A stretch of DNA of 64,000 nt from Rhodococcus sp. W8901 (lineage in GTDB: Bacteria; Actinomycetota; Actinomycetes; Mycobacteriales; Mycobacteriaceae): positions 1,488,001 through 1,552,000 of the forward strand of contig NZ_CP054690.1 of assembly GCF_013348805.1 (NCBI RefSeq), given 5' to 3'. The position numbers were made by a program, and so were the translations under genes. The notes under the pieces were generated by a model. The model saw nothing but the letters and a program-made list of their open reading frames with translations. It was not told where the DNA came from and did no database searches. Below are positions 1 through 9,655 of the stretch, in pieces; the first letter of the stretch is position 1, and every line of letters begins with the position of its first letter.

Positions 1-825
1 CGCGCCCTGCCCCAGCGGTGGGCGAGGCGCCTGTTCGACGCTGCGGCCGATCGCGCGGCCCGCAACGGAGGTCCGGATCAGTTGCGGCGCAATCTGGCCC
101 GAGTGCTGTCCGCCACGCCGGCGCAGGTGCCCGACGACCTCGTGCACGCGAGCCTGCGCTCCTACGCCCGCTACTGGTGCGAAGCCTTCCGGCTGCCGTC
201 GATGGATCCGGTGCGGTTGGCCGAGAGCATCGAATCCTCGGCCACCGGGCTCGAACACATCCACGAGGCGGTCGCGTGTGGCAGCGGGGCGGTGCTGGCC
301 CTACCGCACAGCGGCAACTGGGACCTGGCGGGAGTATGGGTGGCGCAGCGGGTGGGCCCTCCCGTCGTCGTCGCCGAGCGGCTCCGTCCGGAATCGCTGT
401 TCAAGCGCTTCGTCCGGTTCCGTGAGCAGCTGGGTTTCGAGATCATCCCACTCACCGGCACCGAGACGCCGCCGATCGAGCAGCTGACCGCGCGGCTGCG
501 GCAGGGGCGGATCGTCGGGCTGCTCGCCGAACGCGACGTGACCGGCACGGGCGTGCCGGTCTCCTTCTTCGGCGAATCCGCCCGGATGCCGGCCGGCCCG
601 GCCCGGCTCGCGATCGACACCGGCGCACCACTGCTGCCGGTGAACTGCTGGTTCACCCCGGACGGCTGGGGCTTCCACGTCGGTGCCCCGGTCGACACCG
701 TCGGCGGGGTGCAGTGCACGACACAGGCATTGGCAGACCGCTTCGCCGCAGGCATCGCCGCGCACCCGGCCGACTGGCACATGCTGCAACGGGTGTGGAC
801 CGCCGACTTCGATCGCATCGAGTGA
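1..825 (+). CDS. PatA-like phosphatidylinositol mannoside acyltransferase (5' partial)
   Basis: The frame is open from base 1, so the start lies outside the window; 274 residues are visible. They fit the HtrB/LpxL-like acyltransferase family as represented by mycobacterial PatA, which acylates a mannose of phosphatidylinositol mannosides at the inner face of the membrane. The HxxxxD catalytic motif is visible as HSGNWD (bases 307-324), followed by the AERLRPE and RFREQLG blocks typical of PatA. In mycobacteria patA is followed by pimA. Here the next gene is a convergent transporter, so a PatA paralogue is possible. The family is clear; the exact substrate is inferred. Confidence 0.8.
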   Translation, partial: RALPQRWARRLFDAAADRAARNGGPDQLRRNLARVLSATPAQVPDDLVHASLRSYARYWCEAFRLPSMDPVRLAESIESSATGLEHIHEAVACGSGAVLALPHSGNWDLAGVWVAQRVGPPVVVAERLRPESLFKRFVRFREQLGFEIIPLTGTETPPIEQLTARLRQGRIVGLLAERDVTGTGVPVSFFGESARMPAGPARLAIDTGAPLLPVNCWFTPDGWGFHVGAPVDTVGGVQCTTQALADRFAAGIAAHPADWHMLQRVWTADFDRIE

Positions 826-836
826 CGCTGCGGGCG

Positions 837-1808
837 TCAGGTCAACAGCGCTGCCACGAGGGCGATCGCGGGAATCGACGCGAGGGTGGTGACGAAGGCG
901 GCGTCGCGGGCCAGGACCATGCCGCGTTGGTAGCGGCTCGCATAGACGAAGACGTTCTGCGCGGTCGGCAGGGTGGAGACGACCACGATCGCGAACAGCT
1001 CGTGCCCGTCGAGGCCCAGCAGGAAGCGGGCCATCACGTACGCGAGGACCGGTTGCACGCAGATCTTGAGGACCGACGCGAGTGCCACATCGCGGCGCGG
1101 ACTCGCACCCTTCTCGAGCACGCGCACGCCGTACAGCGACAGCCCGAACGCGAGCAGCGCGCCGGGGACCGAGGCGCCGCCGATGAGCCGGAACGGCTGC
1201 ATCAGTGCCTCCGGGGGCGTCCAGTTCGACACCGCGACAGCCAGTCCGGCGGCGCCGGCCAGCACGATCGGGTTCTTGAACGGCGCGGTGATCGTCTCGA
1301 GCCGGGAGCTGCCCTCGCGCATCGTGCTGACGTCGAGAACCGTCAGGGCGATCGGCGAGAAGATCATGATCTGGAACAGCAGCAGGGGTGCGACGAACGA
1401 CGCGTCGCCGAGGACGAACACCGCGATGGGAATGCCGAGGTTCGCCGAGTTCACGTACGACGACGCGAGCGCGCCGACCGTCAGTTCGGGAAGCGGTCTG
1501 CGTAGCCACAGCCTCGCGATGACGAGATAGATGCCCGCGACCGCGAATGCCGTGGCCGCGGCCACCGCGAGGGTCGGCGAGAAGACCACCGACAGGTCGG
1601 AGTTGGCGAGGGTGTCGAACAGCAGCGCCGGTGTCGCGACGAAGAACACCAGTCGGCTGAGGACGAACTGCCCGTGCTCGCCGAGCGTGCCGGTGCGCCC
1701 CAGGAAGAACCCGATAGCGATGACGACGAAGATGACCGTGAACCCTGCCACCACGCCCGACACGCCTACATCCTTCGCTTCAATTGTGGCGCCGACCTGC
1801 ATGATCAA
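837..1808 (-). CDS. AEC (auxin efflux carrier) family permease
   Basis: This 323-residue protein is almost entirely hydrophobic, with about ten membrane segments in two halves joined by a central polar stretch, as is usual for the AEC family of carboxylate or amino-acid exporters. The visible N-terminal segment is rich in V, I and F, and proline-containing half-helices occur in both halves (for example near FVATPALLFD and SANLGIPIAVFV). It faces the PatA-like gene tail to tail, 11 bp away, and no partner gene adjoins it. A second Met at residue 3 could be the start. The substrate cannot be read from sequence. Confidence 0.8.
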   Translation of the reverse strand: MIMQVGATIEAKDVGVSGVVAGFTVIFVVIAIGFFLGRTGTLGEHGQFVLSRLVFFVATPALLFDTLANSDLSVVFSPTLAVAAATAFAVAGIYLVIARLWLRRPLPELTVGALASSYVNSANLGIPIAVFVLGDASFVAPLLLFQIMIFSPIALTVLDVSTMREGSSRLETITAPFKNPIVLAGAAGLAVAVSNWTPPEALMQPFRLIGGASVPGALLAFGLSLYGVRVLEKGASPRRDVALASVLKICVQPVLAYVMARFLLGLDGHELFAIVVVSTLPTAQNVFVYASRYQRGMVLARDAAFVTTLASIPAIALVAALLT

Positions 1809-1897
1809 CCCAGTTCGAGAAGCTTACCGCCGCTAATCGCCGGTCGTGCGTCCGCCCGTCGAGTCACCGATTCGCCGGTCTGCGACACGACAACCGA

Positions 1898-1933
1898 GCC
1901 CCCACCTCATCGGCGCGCCGACGAGGTGGGGGC
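1898..1933 (-). terminator. Hairpin terminator downstream of the TGSLGS-repeat gene
   Basis: An 11-bp perfect GC-rich stem (GCCCCCACCTC paired with GAGGTGGGGGC) encloses a 14-nt loop. It begins 20 nt past the stop of the leftward secreted-protein gene and ahead of the AEC permease start. There is no strong T-run, as is common for actinobacterial terminators. Confidence 0.65.
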
Positions 1934-1953
1934 CTACTTGTCGCGCAATCGGA

Positions 1954-2805
1954 TCAGGAACCGAGCGAACCGGTGTTCAGCGAGCCGAGGTCCAGCGAAC
2001 CGAGCGAGCCGGTGCTGGTCGACCCCAGGGAGCCGAGCGAGCCGGTGTCCAGCGAGCCCAGCGAACCGGACGCGCTCGGCGCCGGATCCTCGAGCGCGAA
2101 GTTCGTGGTGCAGCCGTTGAACTTCACGGCGTCGACCAGTGTCGAGGTCGCCTCGGATCCGCGGCCGATGCTCACGCCGTAGTGGTCGACGACCGCGTTC
2201 GGGTTGGCCGCGGCGATCTCGGCGAGCGGCACCAGCGCGCGGTCCTTGGCGCCGGCGATGCTCTTCGTGCTCCACCACTTGCCGTCCTGCAGGTTCACGT
2301 GGGTGCCGCCGTCGGACGTGTCGACAGCGCCGGCGTCCGGGACCCAGACCAGGGTCGTGAAGCCGTTCGCGAAACTCGTGTTCTCGCTGGTCCCGGTCAG
2401 CCGGAGCTGGAACGCGGCCGTCGGGTTCTCGGCGCGTTCGGAGAAACCGATCTCGTGCTTGACGGCGTCGGACAGCTTGACGCCCCCGGCCTCGTGGTAG
2501 CTGACCGACCGGTCGGCGGGGCCGTTTACCTCGAGCTTCAGCGAGCCGTCGTCGTCGAGGACCTTCTCGGCGGAGTGGTAGGCAATCTGCCTCTTCTCGT
2601 CGTCGAACGGGATTCCCCAGCCATTGGGGGCGGTCGCGGTCGACAGCTCTGCGCAGGCGATTCCTTCCGGCGCCTCGCTCGAGCCGAGCGATCCGGTGGA
2701 GCCGAGCGATCCGGTCGACGAGGCGCCGGCGAGGGCGGGTGCGACGAGGGCGGCGGCGCCGAGGATCGCCGCAGCGGATCCGATGCGGAATGCGTTCTTG
2801 GACAT
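1954..2805 (-). CDS. Secreted protein with TGSLGS repeats at both ends
   Basis: The 283-residue product starts with a Sec signal peptide (MSKNAFRIG, an alanine-rich core, cleavage likely near ALAG-ASS). The mature N-terminus carries two TGSLGS units. A globular middle of about 190 residues holds two cysteines (CAELS near residue 51 and NGCTTN near 232), which could form a disulfide. The last 45 residues are low-complexity GSLGSL/TGSLGS units running to the stop. I do not recognise the middle domain. A hairpin terminator follows and an AT-richer promoter region precedes it, so it is probably monocistronic. The repeats may mediate assembly or wall association, which is inference. Confidence 0.75.
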   Translation of the reverse strand: MSKNAFRIGSAAAILGAAALVAPALAGASSTGSLGSTGSLGSSEAPEGIACAELSTATAPNGWGIPFDDEKRQIAYHSAEKVLDDDGSLKLEVNGPADRSVSYHEAGGVKLSDAVKHEIGFSERAENPTAAFQLRLTGTSENTSFANGFTTLVWVPDAGAVDTSDGGTHVNLQDGKWWSTKSIAGAKDRALVPLAEIAAANPNAVVDHYGVSIGRGSEATSTLVDAVKFNGCTTNFALEDPAPSASGSLGSLDTGSLGSLGSTSTGSLGSLDLGSLNTGSLGS

Positions 2806-3139
2806 ACTTCACTCACCTCTGTGGGAGTAGTGGACATGGTTCGACGCCCCGGTCGGATGCGGCCGAAGGCCGGTCCGGGATGTCATTAGTCGATGCGGCG
2901 TCGTCGCTGTCGAAAAATTACGACGCCACCCCTGTGATCCCCCCATGGGTACAGGCGTCGCCCCCTCGTCCATGTGCTGAACAGTTGAACGACTTTGCTG
3001 AGCGTAAACAGCCGGACAAGAAAATACAAGACCGGTCGGTTTGTTATCACCCGTACCTGTTGCTCTGACCTCGCGCATGCAAGTTAGCTATGCGAACCAC
3101 CTCAGATTCCTTGTGGGCGACGCTGATACCGTTCGTCGC
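2806..3139. other. Intergenic region between divergent genes (334 bp)
   Basis: This stretch separates the leftward secreted-protein gene from the rightward MerR gene. It has no credible gene and is noticeably AT-richer than its surroundings around 2910-3060, consistent with divergent promoters. A GAGGTGAGTG stretch on the minus strand just before 2805 serves as ribosome binding site for the secreted-protein gene. I see no clear palindromic MerR operator. Confidence 0.5.
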
Positions 3140-3469
3140 GTGGGAATCCAATCGCCGGATGAATCGACCCGGTCGAAGCGTGGTGTGTACGGCATCTCGG
3201 TGACATCCGAACTGGCCGGTATCGGCCCGCAGACGTTGCGTCTGTACGAGAGTCGCGGCTTGATCGCGCCTTCGCGCACCGGTGGCGGTACCCGCCGCTA
3301 CAGCGAGGACGACCTGCATCGACTCGCTCGGATCAGCGAACTGGTCTCCCTCGGTGTGAATCTCACCGGCATCGGGCGCATTCTCGAGCTCGAGGACGAG
3401 CAGGAGAAGTTGACGGCCGAGAACGCACGTCTGCGGTCGGCCGTCGAGGCGATCGGGTCGGCTGTGTAG
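3140..3469 (+). CDS. MerR-family regulator (HspR-like N-terminus)
   Basis: The protein has 109 residues if read from GTG 3140; the frame is open upstream to 3041, but that part looks non-coding. A MerR winged-helix domain starts with GVYGISVTSELAGIGPQTLR, then YESRGLIAPSRT and GGTRRYS, as in HspR-type MerR proteins. A short C-terminal coiled coil (ELEDEQEKLTAENARL) gives a dimer helix. There is no cysteine-based metal site, so it is unlikely to sense metals. The neighbouring genes give no obvious target. DNA binding is a family inference; the regulon is unknown. Confidence 0.75.
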   Translation: MGIQSPDESTRSKRGVYGISVTSELAGIGPQTLRLYESRGLIAPSRTGGGTRRYSEDDLHRLARISELVSLGVNLTGIGRILELEDEQEKLTAENARLRSAVEAIGSAV

Positions 3470-3521
3470 CGTTCAGTTTGCACCTCGTCTGAAGTTGCAC
3501 CTACCCGAAGGACGATCGCCA

Positions 3522-3904
3522 GTGCCACGCACGCAGGAATACTCCGACCGTTACGCCGACGCGATGACCGCGTTGGCGGCTGCGACGCATCGGCCGACCA
3601 GCGTCGTCAACATCGGCGGCGAGTACGCGATCCGCGTCGACTTCGCCTTCAGCATGTACGTGCTGGCCACCAATTCCGAGCACGGTCTGAACAACGACCC
3701 GGACGCCCAGGACATCTGGCTGGTGCGCTTCTTCGAGGAACAGACCGGCGGAGACGTCGCGCTCGTCGAGGCCCGGCACGAGTGGCTCGTCGACGCGTTC
3801 GACCTCGTGATCGAGGAACTCGTCCGCACCGGCAAATGGGTCACGTCCGACGCGATGCTGCACGAGATCGCGCCACGACCGGACGCCGAGAACGGTTCGG
3901 GCGC

Positions 3905-3908
<4 letters not shown>
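3522..3908 (+). CDS. Conserved hypothetical protein
   Basis: I chose GTG 3522 as start (128 residues) because GAAGGA lies 9 nt upstream and the sequence before it reads as non-coding. The product is acidic and soluble, without signal peptide or membrane segment. It shows a mixed fold with aromatic stretches (ALATNSEHG, DIWLVRFFEEQTGGDVA). It lies 52 bp after the MerR gene in the same direction and could be co-transcribed. Its stop codon overlaps that of the convergent ABC ATPase gene. No function is recognised. Confidence 0.65.
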
Positions 3909-4677
<769 letters not shown>

Positions 4678-4681
<4 letters not shown>

Positions 4682-5712
4682 GCCATGCCCGCCTTGGTCT
4701 GCCGCGATCGCATCAGGACGAGGATCACGACCGGCGCCCCGACCAGTGCCGTCACGACGTTGAGGGGCAGCACCCCGTCACGACCCGGCAACTGCGCCAC
4801 CACCGAGCACAACAGCGATACCGCGGCCCCCATCAGAACGGCGCCGGGCAGCAGCACCCGGTGATCGGACGTGCCGAGCGCGAGGCGCGCGAGATGCGGG
4901 ACCGCGATGCCGAGGAAGGCGATGGGCCCGCAGAATGCGGTGACGGCGCCGGCCAGCAGTGCGGCGGACGTGATCGCGACGGTGCGGGTGCGCAGTAGGT
5001 GCACGCCCATCGAGTTGGCGTAGTCCTCGCCGAGCAGCATCGCATTGAGCGGGCGCACCAGGGTGGCTGCCAACACGATCCCGACGGCAACGGCGGGGAT
5101 CAGCACGCGCAGATCGGACCACGACGCGCCGGAGTACGACCCCAGACTCCACAGGATGAACTGCTGCATCTGCGCGGGCTGCGAGAAGGCGACGAGCAGG
5201 GACACGACGGCGCTGGTGACCGAGCCGACCATGACGCCGACGATCAGCAGCGTCACGACCGATCGGATCCATCGCGAGATCGCCAGCACCACGAGCAGCA
5301 CCACGAGCGCGCCGATGGCCGCGGCCGCCGCGATCCCCAGGCGTCCGGTGCCGGCCACCGCCGCGAACACGCCCGCACCGGCCCCGGAGCCGAGCACGAC
5401 CAGCGCGACACCGAGACTCGCGCCGGATGACACCCCGAGGATGTACGGGTCGGCGAGCGGGTTCGCGAACAGCGTCTGCATCAGCAGGCCCGCGACGGCG
5501 AGCGCGGCGCCCGCGCACGCCGCGGTGACGACGCGGGGGAGGCGGATGTCCGCGATGAGCGTGGTCCAGCGCGCGTTGCCCGCATCCCCGGTGAACAGGT
5601 ACCGTGCGGTGGCGCCGAACGGGATGGTCACCGAACCCACCGACACCGCGAGCACGACCGCGACGAAGACGAACGCGGCCAGTGCGGTCAGCGCAGCTGC
5701 GGTGCGGTTCAC
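4678..5712 (-). CDS. FecCD-family ABC transporter permease
   Basis: This 344-residue inner-membrane permease has about ten hydrophobic segments. It carries the FecCD hallmarks: a long N-terminal helix, RLPRV near residue 58, GLLMQTLFANPLADPYILG, and the EDYANSMGV ... GPIAFLGIAVPHLAR coupling region. The GTG start at 5712 overlaps the stop of the binding-protein gene by 4 nt (GTGA). The frame stays open further upstream, but that part lies inside the binding-protein gene and is a shadow. With its neighbours it forms a complete importer. Confidence 0.9.
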
Positions 5713-6896
5713 TGCAGGCGGCTGTAGAAGGTGAACTCGTGGCCGGGCATCAGGTCCGGATGGGCGATCGCGATCAGGTCGGCCAGCACCAGGTCGGGGC
5801 GCAGGACGCCCTGCTCGTAGATGTCGATGGCGCCGGCGTCGGTGATCCGCTTCGACGACGTCCACACCTGCCCGTCGCGGAAGGCCGCGAACTCGGCGAG
5901 CCGCGGCTCCGCGGCGATCGCCTCGGCCTTGGTCCTGTTGGAGGAGTTGCTGATCGCGACCGGTGCGTCCCCGGCGCGGGCGAAGACCGTCTCGAGGTCG
6001 GTCTGCAGGCTGCCGGTGCCCGGATCGGTCATCCACGGGTGGGTGATGCGGGCCGTCGCGTACAACTCGTTGGAGTAGCTCGCGAGCGGCACCGACCACG
6101 CACCCTGGTAGGGCAGGCCCGGCACGATCGAGACCGGCGTCTGGTTCGCCGCCAGCGTCGTGTACTTGTCGTAGTCCGTGACGATCCCGTCGAACGTCTC
6201 GGTGGCCTGCTTCTCCGTGCCGGTCAGGGCCGCGAAGAACTTGATCCACTCGGCGTGGCCCCGCGGATCGGTCTCGAGCCAGTCGTAGTTGTCGAGGACC
6301 GGGATGCCTGCCCGCTCGATCACGGGAAACGCCGGATCCTCGAAACCGCCGGTGACGAACGCCTGCGGGCCCTGTGCGACCACGGCCTCGGCGTCCACCT
6401 GTCCGGCGGTCGCGAACTGGGTGACGTCGTCGTCGGCGATGTGAGCCCGGGCGGTCTCGCTGTAGACGTAGTCGGCGCTCGCGAAGCCGGTGAGGGCGTC
6501 GAGCTTGCCGAGGGCTTCGAGGCTGGGCAGGTGGGTCGTCGACTCGGCGAACAGGTCGGTCACCGGCGTCGCGATCTGCTGAGCGCCGGCGAGGTCGCCG
6601 GTCAGCTCCGGTTTCGGGGCGCCGCAGCGGGTGAGCACGTACGACTCGTCGGCTTGCCCGGGCTGGCGGACGGTGACCACCTGGTACGAGTTGTGGTACT
6701 CGATGTCGAAGTTCTCGGCGTAGTCGACAGTCTGCTTGTCGGGGAAGTAGTCGGTGTTCGCATCGAAGTCGGTGATGCAATCGGCACGGCCACCGTCGCC
6801 GGTGGTCGTCGACGAGTCGGACGAGCAGGCTGCGACACCACCCACGGTCAGGGCGGTCGCGGTGAGGAGAACGGCGGTACGGAGCGAGAACGACAC
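5709..6896 (-). CDS. ABC transporter substrate-binding lipoprotein (siderophore/B12 class)
   Basis: The 395-residue protein begins with a lipoprotein signal ending in the lipobox VAAC, with the cysteine near residue 24, so it is anchored on the outer face of the membrane. The body is a two-lobed class III binding protein with a long connecting helix. Visible landmarks are SLEALGKLDALTGFAS near the N-lobe and PVAISNSSNRTKAEAI plus HPDLMPGHEF in the C-lobe. It is first in the operon with permease and ATPase. Substrate identity cannot be read; iron-chelate or corrinoid is the usual range. No Fur or DtxR box was identified upstream. Confidence 0.85.
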   Translation of the reverse strand: MSFSLRTAVLLTATALTVGGVAACSSDSSTTTGDGGRADCITDFDANTDYFPDKQTVDYAENFDIEYHNSYQVVTVRQPGQADESYVLTRCGAPKPELTGDLAGAQQIATPVTDLFAESTTHLPSLEALGKLDALTGFASADYVYSETARAHIADDDVTQFATAGQVDAEAVVAQGPQAFVTGGFEDPAFPVIERAGIPVLDNYDWLETDPRGHAEWIKFFAALTGTEKQATETFDGIVTDYDKYTTLAANQTPVSIVPGLPYQGAWSVPLASYSNELYATARITHPWMTDPGTGSLQTDLETVFARAGDAPVAISNSSNRTKAEAIAAEPRLAEFAAFRDGQVWTSSKRITDAGAIDIYEQGVLRPDLVLADLIAIAHPDLMPGHEFTFYSRLQ

Positions 6897-6948
6897 CCGG
6901 AGAATCTAGCGCGGCCCCCGGACGGCGGTGCGACCACGCCGGAAACGA

Positions 6949-6987
6949 CGAAAGGCCGCACAGTCGCCTCGACTGCGCGGCCTTTCG
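6949..6987 (-). terminator. Long-stem terminator after rpsR
   Basis: Two 18-nt arms (CGAAAGGCCGC... and its complement) pair with a single mismatch around a 3-nt CCT loop. The hairpin lies just past the stop of the leftward S18 gene and before the binding-lipoprotein start, so it ends the zinc-responsive ribosomal protein operon and insulates the ABC operon. Confidence 0.8.
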
Positions 6988-7001
6988 GCAGAGCGGGTGT
7001 G

Positions 7002-7256
7002 CTACCGGTTGGTGAAGGGCAGCAGTGCCATCTCGCGGGCGTTCTTCACCGCGACGGCCACCTGACGCTGCTGCTGCGGGGTGAGGCCCGTGACGCGGCG
7101 GCTGCGGATCTTGCCGCGATCGGAGATGAACGTGCGGAGCAGGTTGATGTCCTTGTAGTCGACGGTCTCGACGCCCGCGGTGATCAGCGGGTTCTTCTTG
7201 GGACGGCGGCCCTGTTCGCTGCGCGCCTTCTTCGACGGTGCTCTCTTGACTGCCAT
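7002..7256 (-). CDS. rpsR2: 30S ribosomal protein S18, zinc-independent paralogue
   Basis: The 84-residue product is a clear bS18: basic N-terminus, then [27 protein letters not shown] split around the conserved core, ending PFTNR. It contains no cysteine, so it belongs to the C-minus class that replaces zinc-binding S18 when zinc is scarce. It is the last gene of a leftward rpmB-rpmG-rpsN-rpsR operon behind a Zur-like box, the same arrangement as in mycobacteria. Spacing to rpsN is 9 nt. A strong terminator follows. Confidence 0.93.
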   Translation of the reverse strand: MAVKRAPSKKARSEQGRRPKKNPLITAGVETVDYKDINLLRTFISDRGKIRSRRVTGLTPQQQRQVAVAVKNAREMALLPFTNR

Positions 7257-7265
7257 TGCTCTTCC

Positions 7266-7571
7266 TTACCAGCTCGACTTGTGTACGCCTGGCAGTTCCC
7301 CACGATGTGCCATCTCGCGCATCCGCACGCGGGACAGACCGAACTTCCGCAGGTGACCGCGCGGACGTCCATCCGCAGCGTCTCGATTGCGCAATCTTAC
7401 CGGACTCGCGTCCCGGGGAAGCTGCCGAAGCCGGTACTGGGCTTCGGCGCGTTCCTCGGCCGAGCTGGACGGTCGGCGGATTGTCTCCTTCAGTTCGGCG
7501 CGCACCGGCGCGTACCGCGCGACGACGGCCCTACGGTGTTCGTTCCGTGCGATCTTCGACTTCTTTGCCAC
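7266..7571 (-). CDS. rpsN2: 30S ribosomal protein S14, long zinc-independent form
   Basis: This is the 101-residue long form of uS14, [14 protein letters not shown] at the start and [19 protein letters not shown] split at the end. The short zinc-binding form has two CxxC pairs; this protein has no cysteine, which marks it as the zinc-independent version. The conserved RLRNRD and GRPRG blocks are present. It lies 4 nt after rpmG and 9 nt before rpsR in the leftward operon controlled by the Zur-like box at 8021. Confidence 0.93.
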   Translation of the reverse strand: MAKKSKIARNEHRRAVVARYAPVRAELKETIRRPSSSAEERAEAQYRLRQLPRDASPVRLRNRDAADGRPRGHLRKFGLSRVRMREMAHRGELPGVHKSSW

Positions 7572-7575
7572 CGCG

Positions 7576-7740
7576 TCAGCGCTCCTCTCGGAAATCGACG
7601 TGCCGACGGATCACGGGGTCGTAGCGCCGCAGCACCATCCGGTCGGGGTCGTTGCGGCGGTTCTTGCGGGTGACGTACCGATATCCGGTCCCCGCGGTCG
7701 AGACCAGCTTGATGACGGGGCGGACCTCGTTGCCTGCCAT
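7576..7740 (-). CDS. rpmG: 50S ribosomal protein L33, zinc-independent
   Basis: The 54-residue product reads [20 protein letters not shown] at the start and continues with [13 protein letters not shown] and the basic C-terminus VDFREER. The two CxxC pairs of zinc-binding bL33 are absent; there is no cysteine at all. It lies 2 nt after rpmB and 4 nt before rpsN in the same leftward operon. Confidence 0.92.
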   Translation of the reverse strand: MAGNEVRPVIKLVSTAGTGYRYVTRKNRRNDPDRMVLRRYDPVIRRHVDFREER

Positions 7741-7742
7741 GG

Positions 7743-7979
7743 TCAGACCTTCTCTCCTGCGGCCCGCATGCGGGCGACGACGGCCTCGATGCCGTCCCGG
7801 TCGATGGTGCGGATGCCCTTCGGGGTCAGCGTCAATGTGATTCGTCGGCCTCGGCTGGGCACGAAGTACGTCTTCTTCTGGATGTTGGGGTTCCAGCGGC
7901 GGCTGGTGCGCCGGTGCGAATGGGACACGGACCTGCCGAATCCCGGGGTGCGTCCGGTGACCTGACAGCGAGCGGGCAT
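7743..7979 (-). CDS. rpmB2: 50S ribosomal protein L28, zinc-independent paralogue
   Basis: From ATG 7979 the 78-residue protein is a typical bL28: [15 protein letters not shown], then [17 protein letters not shown], then the [16 protein letters not shown] core. It keeps a single cysteine (Cys5) and lacks the paired cysteines of zinc-binding L28. An AGAGGAAG ribosome binding site precedes the ATG. The open frame continues upstream to 8489 but runs through the Zur boxes and the divergent gene, so that extension is not real. It is first in the leftward zinc-starvation ribosomal operon. Confidence 0.92.
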   Translation of the reverse strand: MPARCQVTGRTPGFGRSVSHSHRRTSRRWNPNIQKKTYFVPSRGRRITLTLTPKGIRTIDRDGIEAVVARMRAAGEKV

Positions 7980-8020
7980 GGGACTTCCTCTCCGGTCCAT
8001 GAGGGCCGAACTCGAACGAT

Positions 8021-8040
8021 TAATGAAAACGATTGTCGAC
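8021..8040 (-). promoter_or_regulatory. Zur-like operator for the leftward rpmB-rpmG-rpsN-rpsR operon
   Basis: The core GAAAACGATTGTC occurs here on the plus strand and, inverted, at 8078-8090. Both copies sit in an AT-rich setting starting TAATGA, resembling the actinobacterial Zur box. Position is 40 nt upstream of the rpmB start, fitting repression by zinc-loaded Zur. Zur itself is not encoded in the window. Confidence 0.75.
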
Positions 8041-8070
8041 AAGCGCGTTCGAAGTGTAGCCTCGTGAATC

Positions 8071-8091
8071 GGTAATGACAATCGTTTTCGA
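8071..8091 (+). promoter_or_regulatory. Zur-like operator for the rightward MRF-like/rpmE/rpmF operon
   Basis: The sequence GTAATGACAATCGTTTTCGA contains the exact reverse complement of the core found in the box at 8021. It ends just before the AAGGGGG ribosome binding site of the rightward gene, so bound Zur would block that promoter. The two boxes face opposite promoters only 30 nt apart. Confidence 0.75.
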
Positions 8092-8102
8092 AGGGGGTGG
8101 CT

Positions 8103-9386
8103 GTGGCTGACGTGCCGGACGGCCGCACACCGTTGGTTCTCGTCGCGGGCTGGAGCGGGCCGGTCCATCGGACGGCCCTCTCGCTGCTGGGTGACGGTCG
8201 GGTGGGCACGGTCGTGATCCATCACGACCTCGGGCAGCTCCGCGAGGGGGTGGTCCGCCGCACCGTGACGACTGGATCGGTCGAGGCCCCCGAGGTGCGG
8301 ACCGAGATCCTCGAGCTCGCGCACGGGTGCGTGTCGTGCACGCTGCGTCACGACCTGTTGCCGCTGTTGCGCCGTCTCCACGCGCGCAGTTCGGTGGACC
8401 GGATCGTGCTCGAGCTCGACCACGCACTGGAACCGGAGGCGGTGTGTTGGGCGATCGAACACGTCCCGGTGGTCGGCGTGGTCGGACAACTCGACGGGCC
8501 CGCGGTCCGCGACGTACGCGTGGATGCGGTTGTGACGTGCCTAGACGCCGGGGAGTGGTGGCTTGCCGCCACCGGCGACGATGACCTCGACGATGACCGG
8601 ACCGTGGCCCAGGTGGCGGTCGGGCAGGTGGCGTTCGCTGACGCGCTCGTGGTCGACGACGACACCGGCGAGCCGTGGCTGTCGCACCGGCTGCGTGCAG
8701 TCCTCGCCCGTCTCGCACCGGGTGCGCCGATCTCCGGGACGCCCGACGCAGCTGCGTTGCTGCCGCTCATCCCGGCGGACGCCCGACGCGGCCGGATCTT
8801 CGGCACGCACGCGCCGCTGTTGCGGGGTGGCCCGCCACTGCACGCCGAGCACGGGGTGTCACTCGTCGAGTTCACAGCCCGACGTCCCTTTCATCCCGGG
8901 CGGCTGCACGAGGCGATCGACGTCCTGCTCGACGGTGTCGTCACGGCGCGTGGGCGCATGTGGCTCGCGACCCGATCCGACGTCGCGCTCTGGCTCGAAT
9001 CCGCCGGTGGGGGCCTGCGCGTGGCGAGTGCGGACCGTTGGCTGGCTGCGATGACGGAGGACGAACTCGCGGCCGCCGACGACGAACGGCGTGCGATGGC
9101 GGCGCTGGGCTGGGACGAGCGGTTCGGCGACCGGGACACCTCGCTCGTGGTGCTCGTACACGACGCCGACCCGGACGCGGTGACGGGCGCCCTCGACTGG
9201 GCGCTGCTCACCGAGCGGGAGCTGGCCGACGAGTCGGCATGGTCCACGTGGGAAGACCCGTTCGGGGAGTTCCACGAGGACCCGTGCGCGGACCCCGATC
9301 CGGTCGGTCGGATCGCCGGCGCGGGCCTCGGAACCGAACAACGAAGCGCCGAAAACCGAAACACGAACGGAGAAACGAAGCGATGA
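8103..9386 (+). CDS. mrf: COG0523/CobW-like protein resembling mycobacterial MRF (ribosome hibernation recruitment factor)
   Basis: From GTG 8103 (AAGGGGG 5 nt upstream; GTG 8097 is also possible) the protein has 427 residues. The N-terminal G-domain-like fold keeps the [16 protein letters not shown] block of the COG0523 family. The usual GxxGxGKT P-loop is replaced by [12 protein letters not shown], so nucleotide binding is doubtful. A CobW C-terminal domain follows ([13 protein letters not shown] near residue 261). In mycobacteria a Zur-regulated homologue next to the C-minus ribosomal genes recruits the hibernation factor Mpy to ribosomes. The same role is inferred from position here. Its stop overlaps the L31 start (ATGA). 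Confidence 0.8.
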   Translation: MADVPDGRTPLVLVAGWSGPVHRTALSLLGDGRVGTVVIHHDLGQLREGVVRRTVTTGSVEAPEVRTEILELAHGCVSCTLRHDLLPLLRRLHARSSVDRIVLELDHALEPEAVCWAIEHVPVVGVVGQLDGPAVRDVRVDAVVTCLDAGEWWLAATGDDDLDDDRTVAQVAVGQVAFADALVVDDDTGEPWLSHRLRAVLARLAPGAPISGTPDAAALLPLIPADARRGRIFGTHAPLLRGGPPLHAEHGVSLVEFTARRPFHPGRLHEAIDVLLDGVVTARGRMWLATRSDVALWLESAGGGLRVASADRWLAAMTEDELAAADDERRAMAALGWDERFGDRDTSLVVLVHDADPDAVTGALDWALLTERELADESAWSTWEDPFGEFHEDPCADPDPVGRIAGAGLGTEQRSAENRNTNGETKR

Positions 9387-9652
9387 AACCAGGTATCCAC
9401 CCCGAGTACCGGCCGGTGGTCTTCCAGGACTCGACGACCGGGCATGCCTTCCTCACCCGATCGACTGCGGCGACCGACCACACCGTCGAATGGGTCGACG
9501 GCACCGTCCGGCCGCTCGTCGTCGTCGACGTCACGAGCGATTCGCATCCCTTCTGGACCGGGACGAGTCGTCTGGTCGATCGGCAGGGGCGGGTCGAGAA
9601 GTTCGAGCGGCGGTTCGGCCGCCGTGTCGGCCGCGGACCCCGGGAGGGCTGA
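9383..9652 (+). CDS. rpmE2: 50S ribosomal protein L31 type B (zinc-independent)
   Basis: The 89-residue protein has the type B bL31 layout: [16 protein letters not shown], then [13 protein letters not shown], and a basic tail. Type A L31 carries a CxxC zinc site; this one has no cysteine. Its ATG overlaps the stop of the MRF-like gene by 4 nt, and L32 follows after 3 nt, so the three genes are one transcriptional unit behind the Zur-like box at 8071. Confidence 0.93.
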   Translation: MKPGIHPEYRPVVFQDSTTGHAFLTRSTAATDHTVEWVDGTVRPLVVVDVTSDSHPFWTGTSRLVDRQGRVEKFERRFGRRVGRGPREG

Positions 9653-9655
9653 ACG

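Noticed and set aside
301-1509. 402-codon minus-strand frame opposite the PatA-like gene
   Set aside because: It is antisense to two genes with clear family motifs and reads as Arg/Pro-rich low-complexity sequence, typical of shadows in high-GC DNA.
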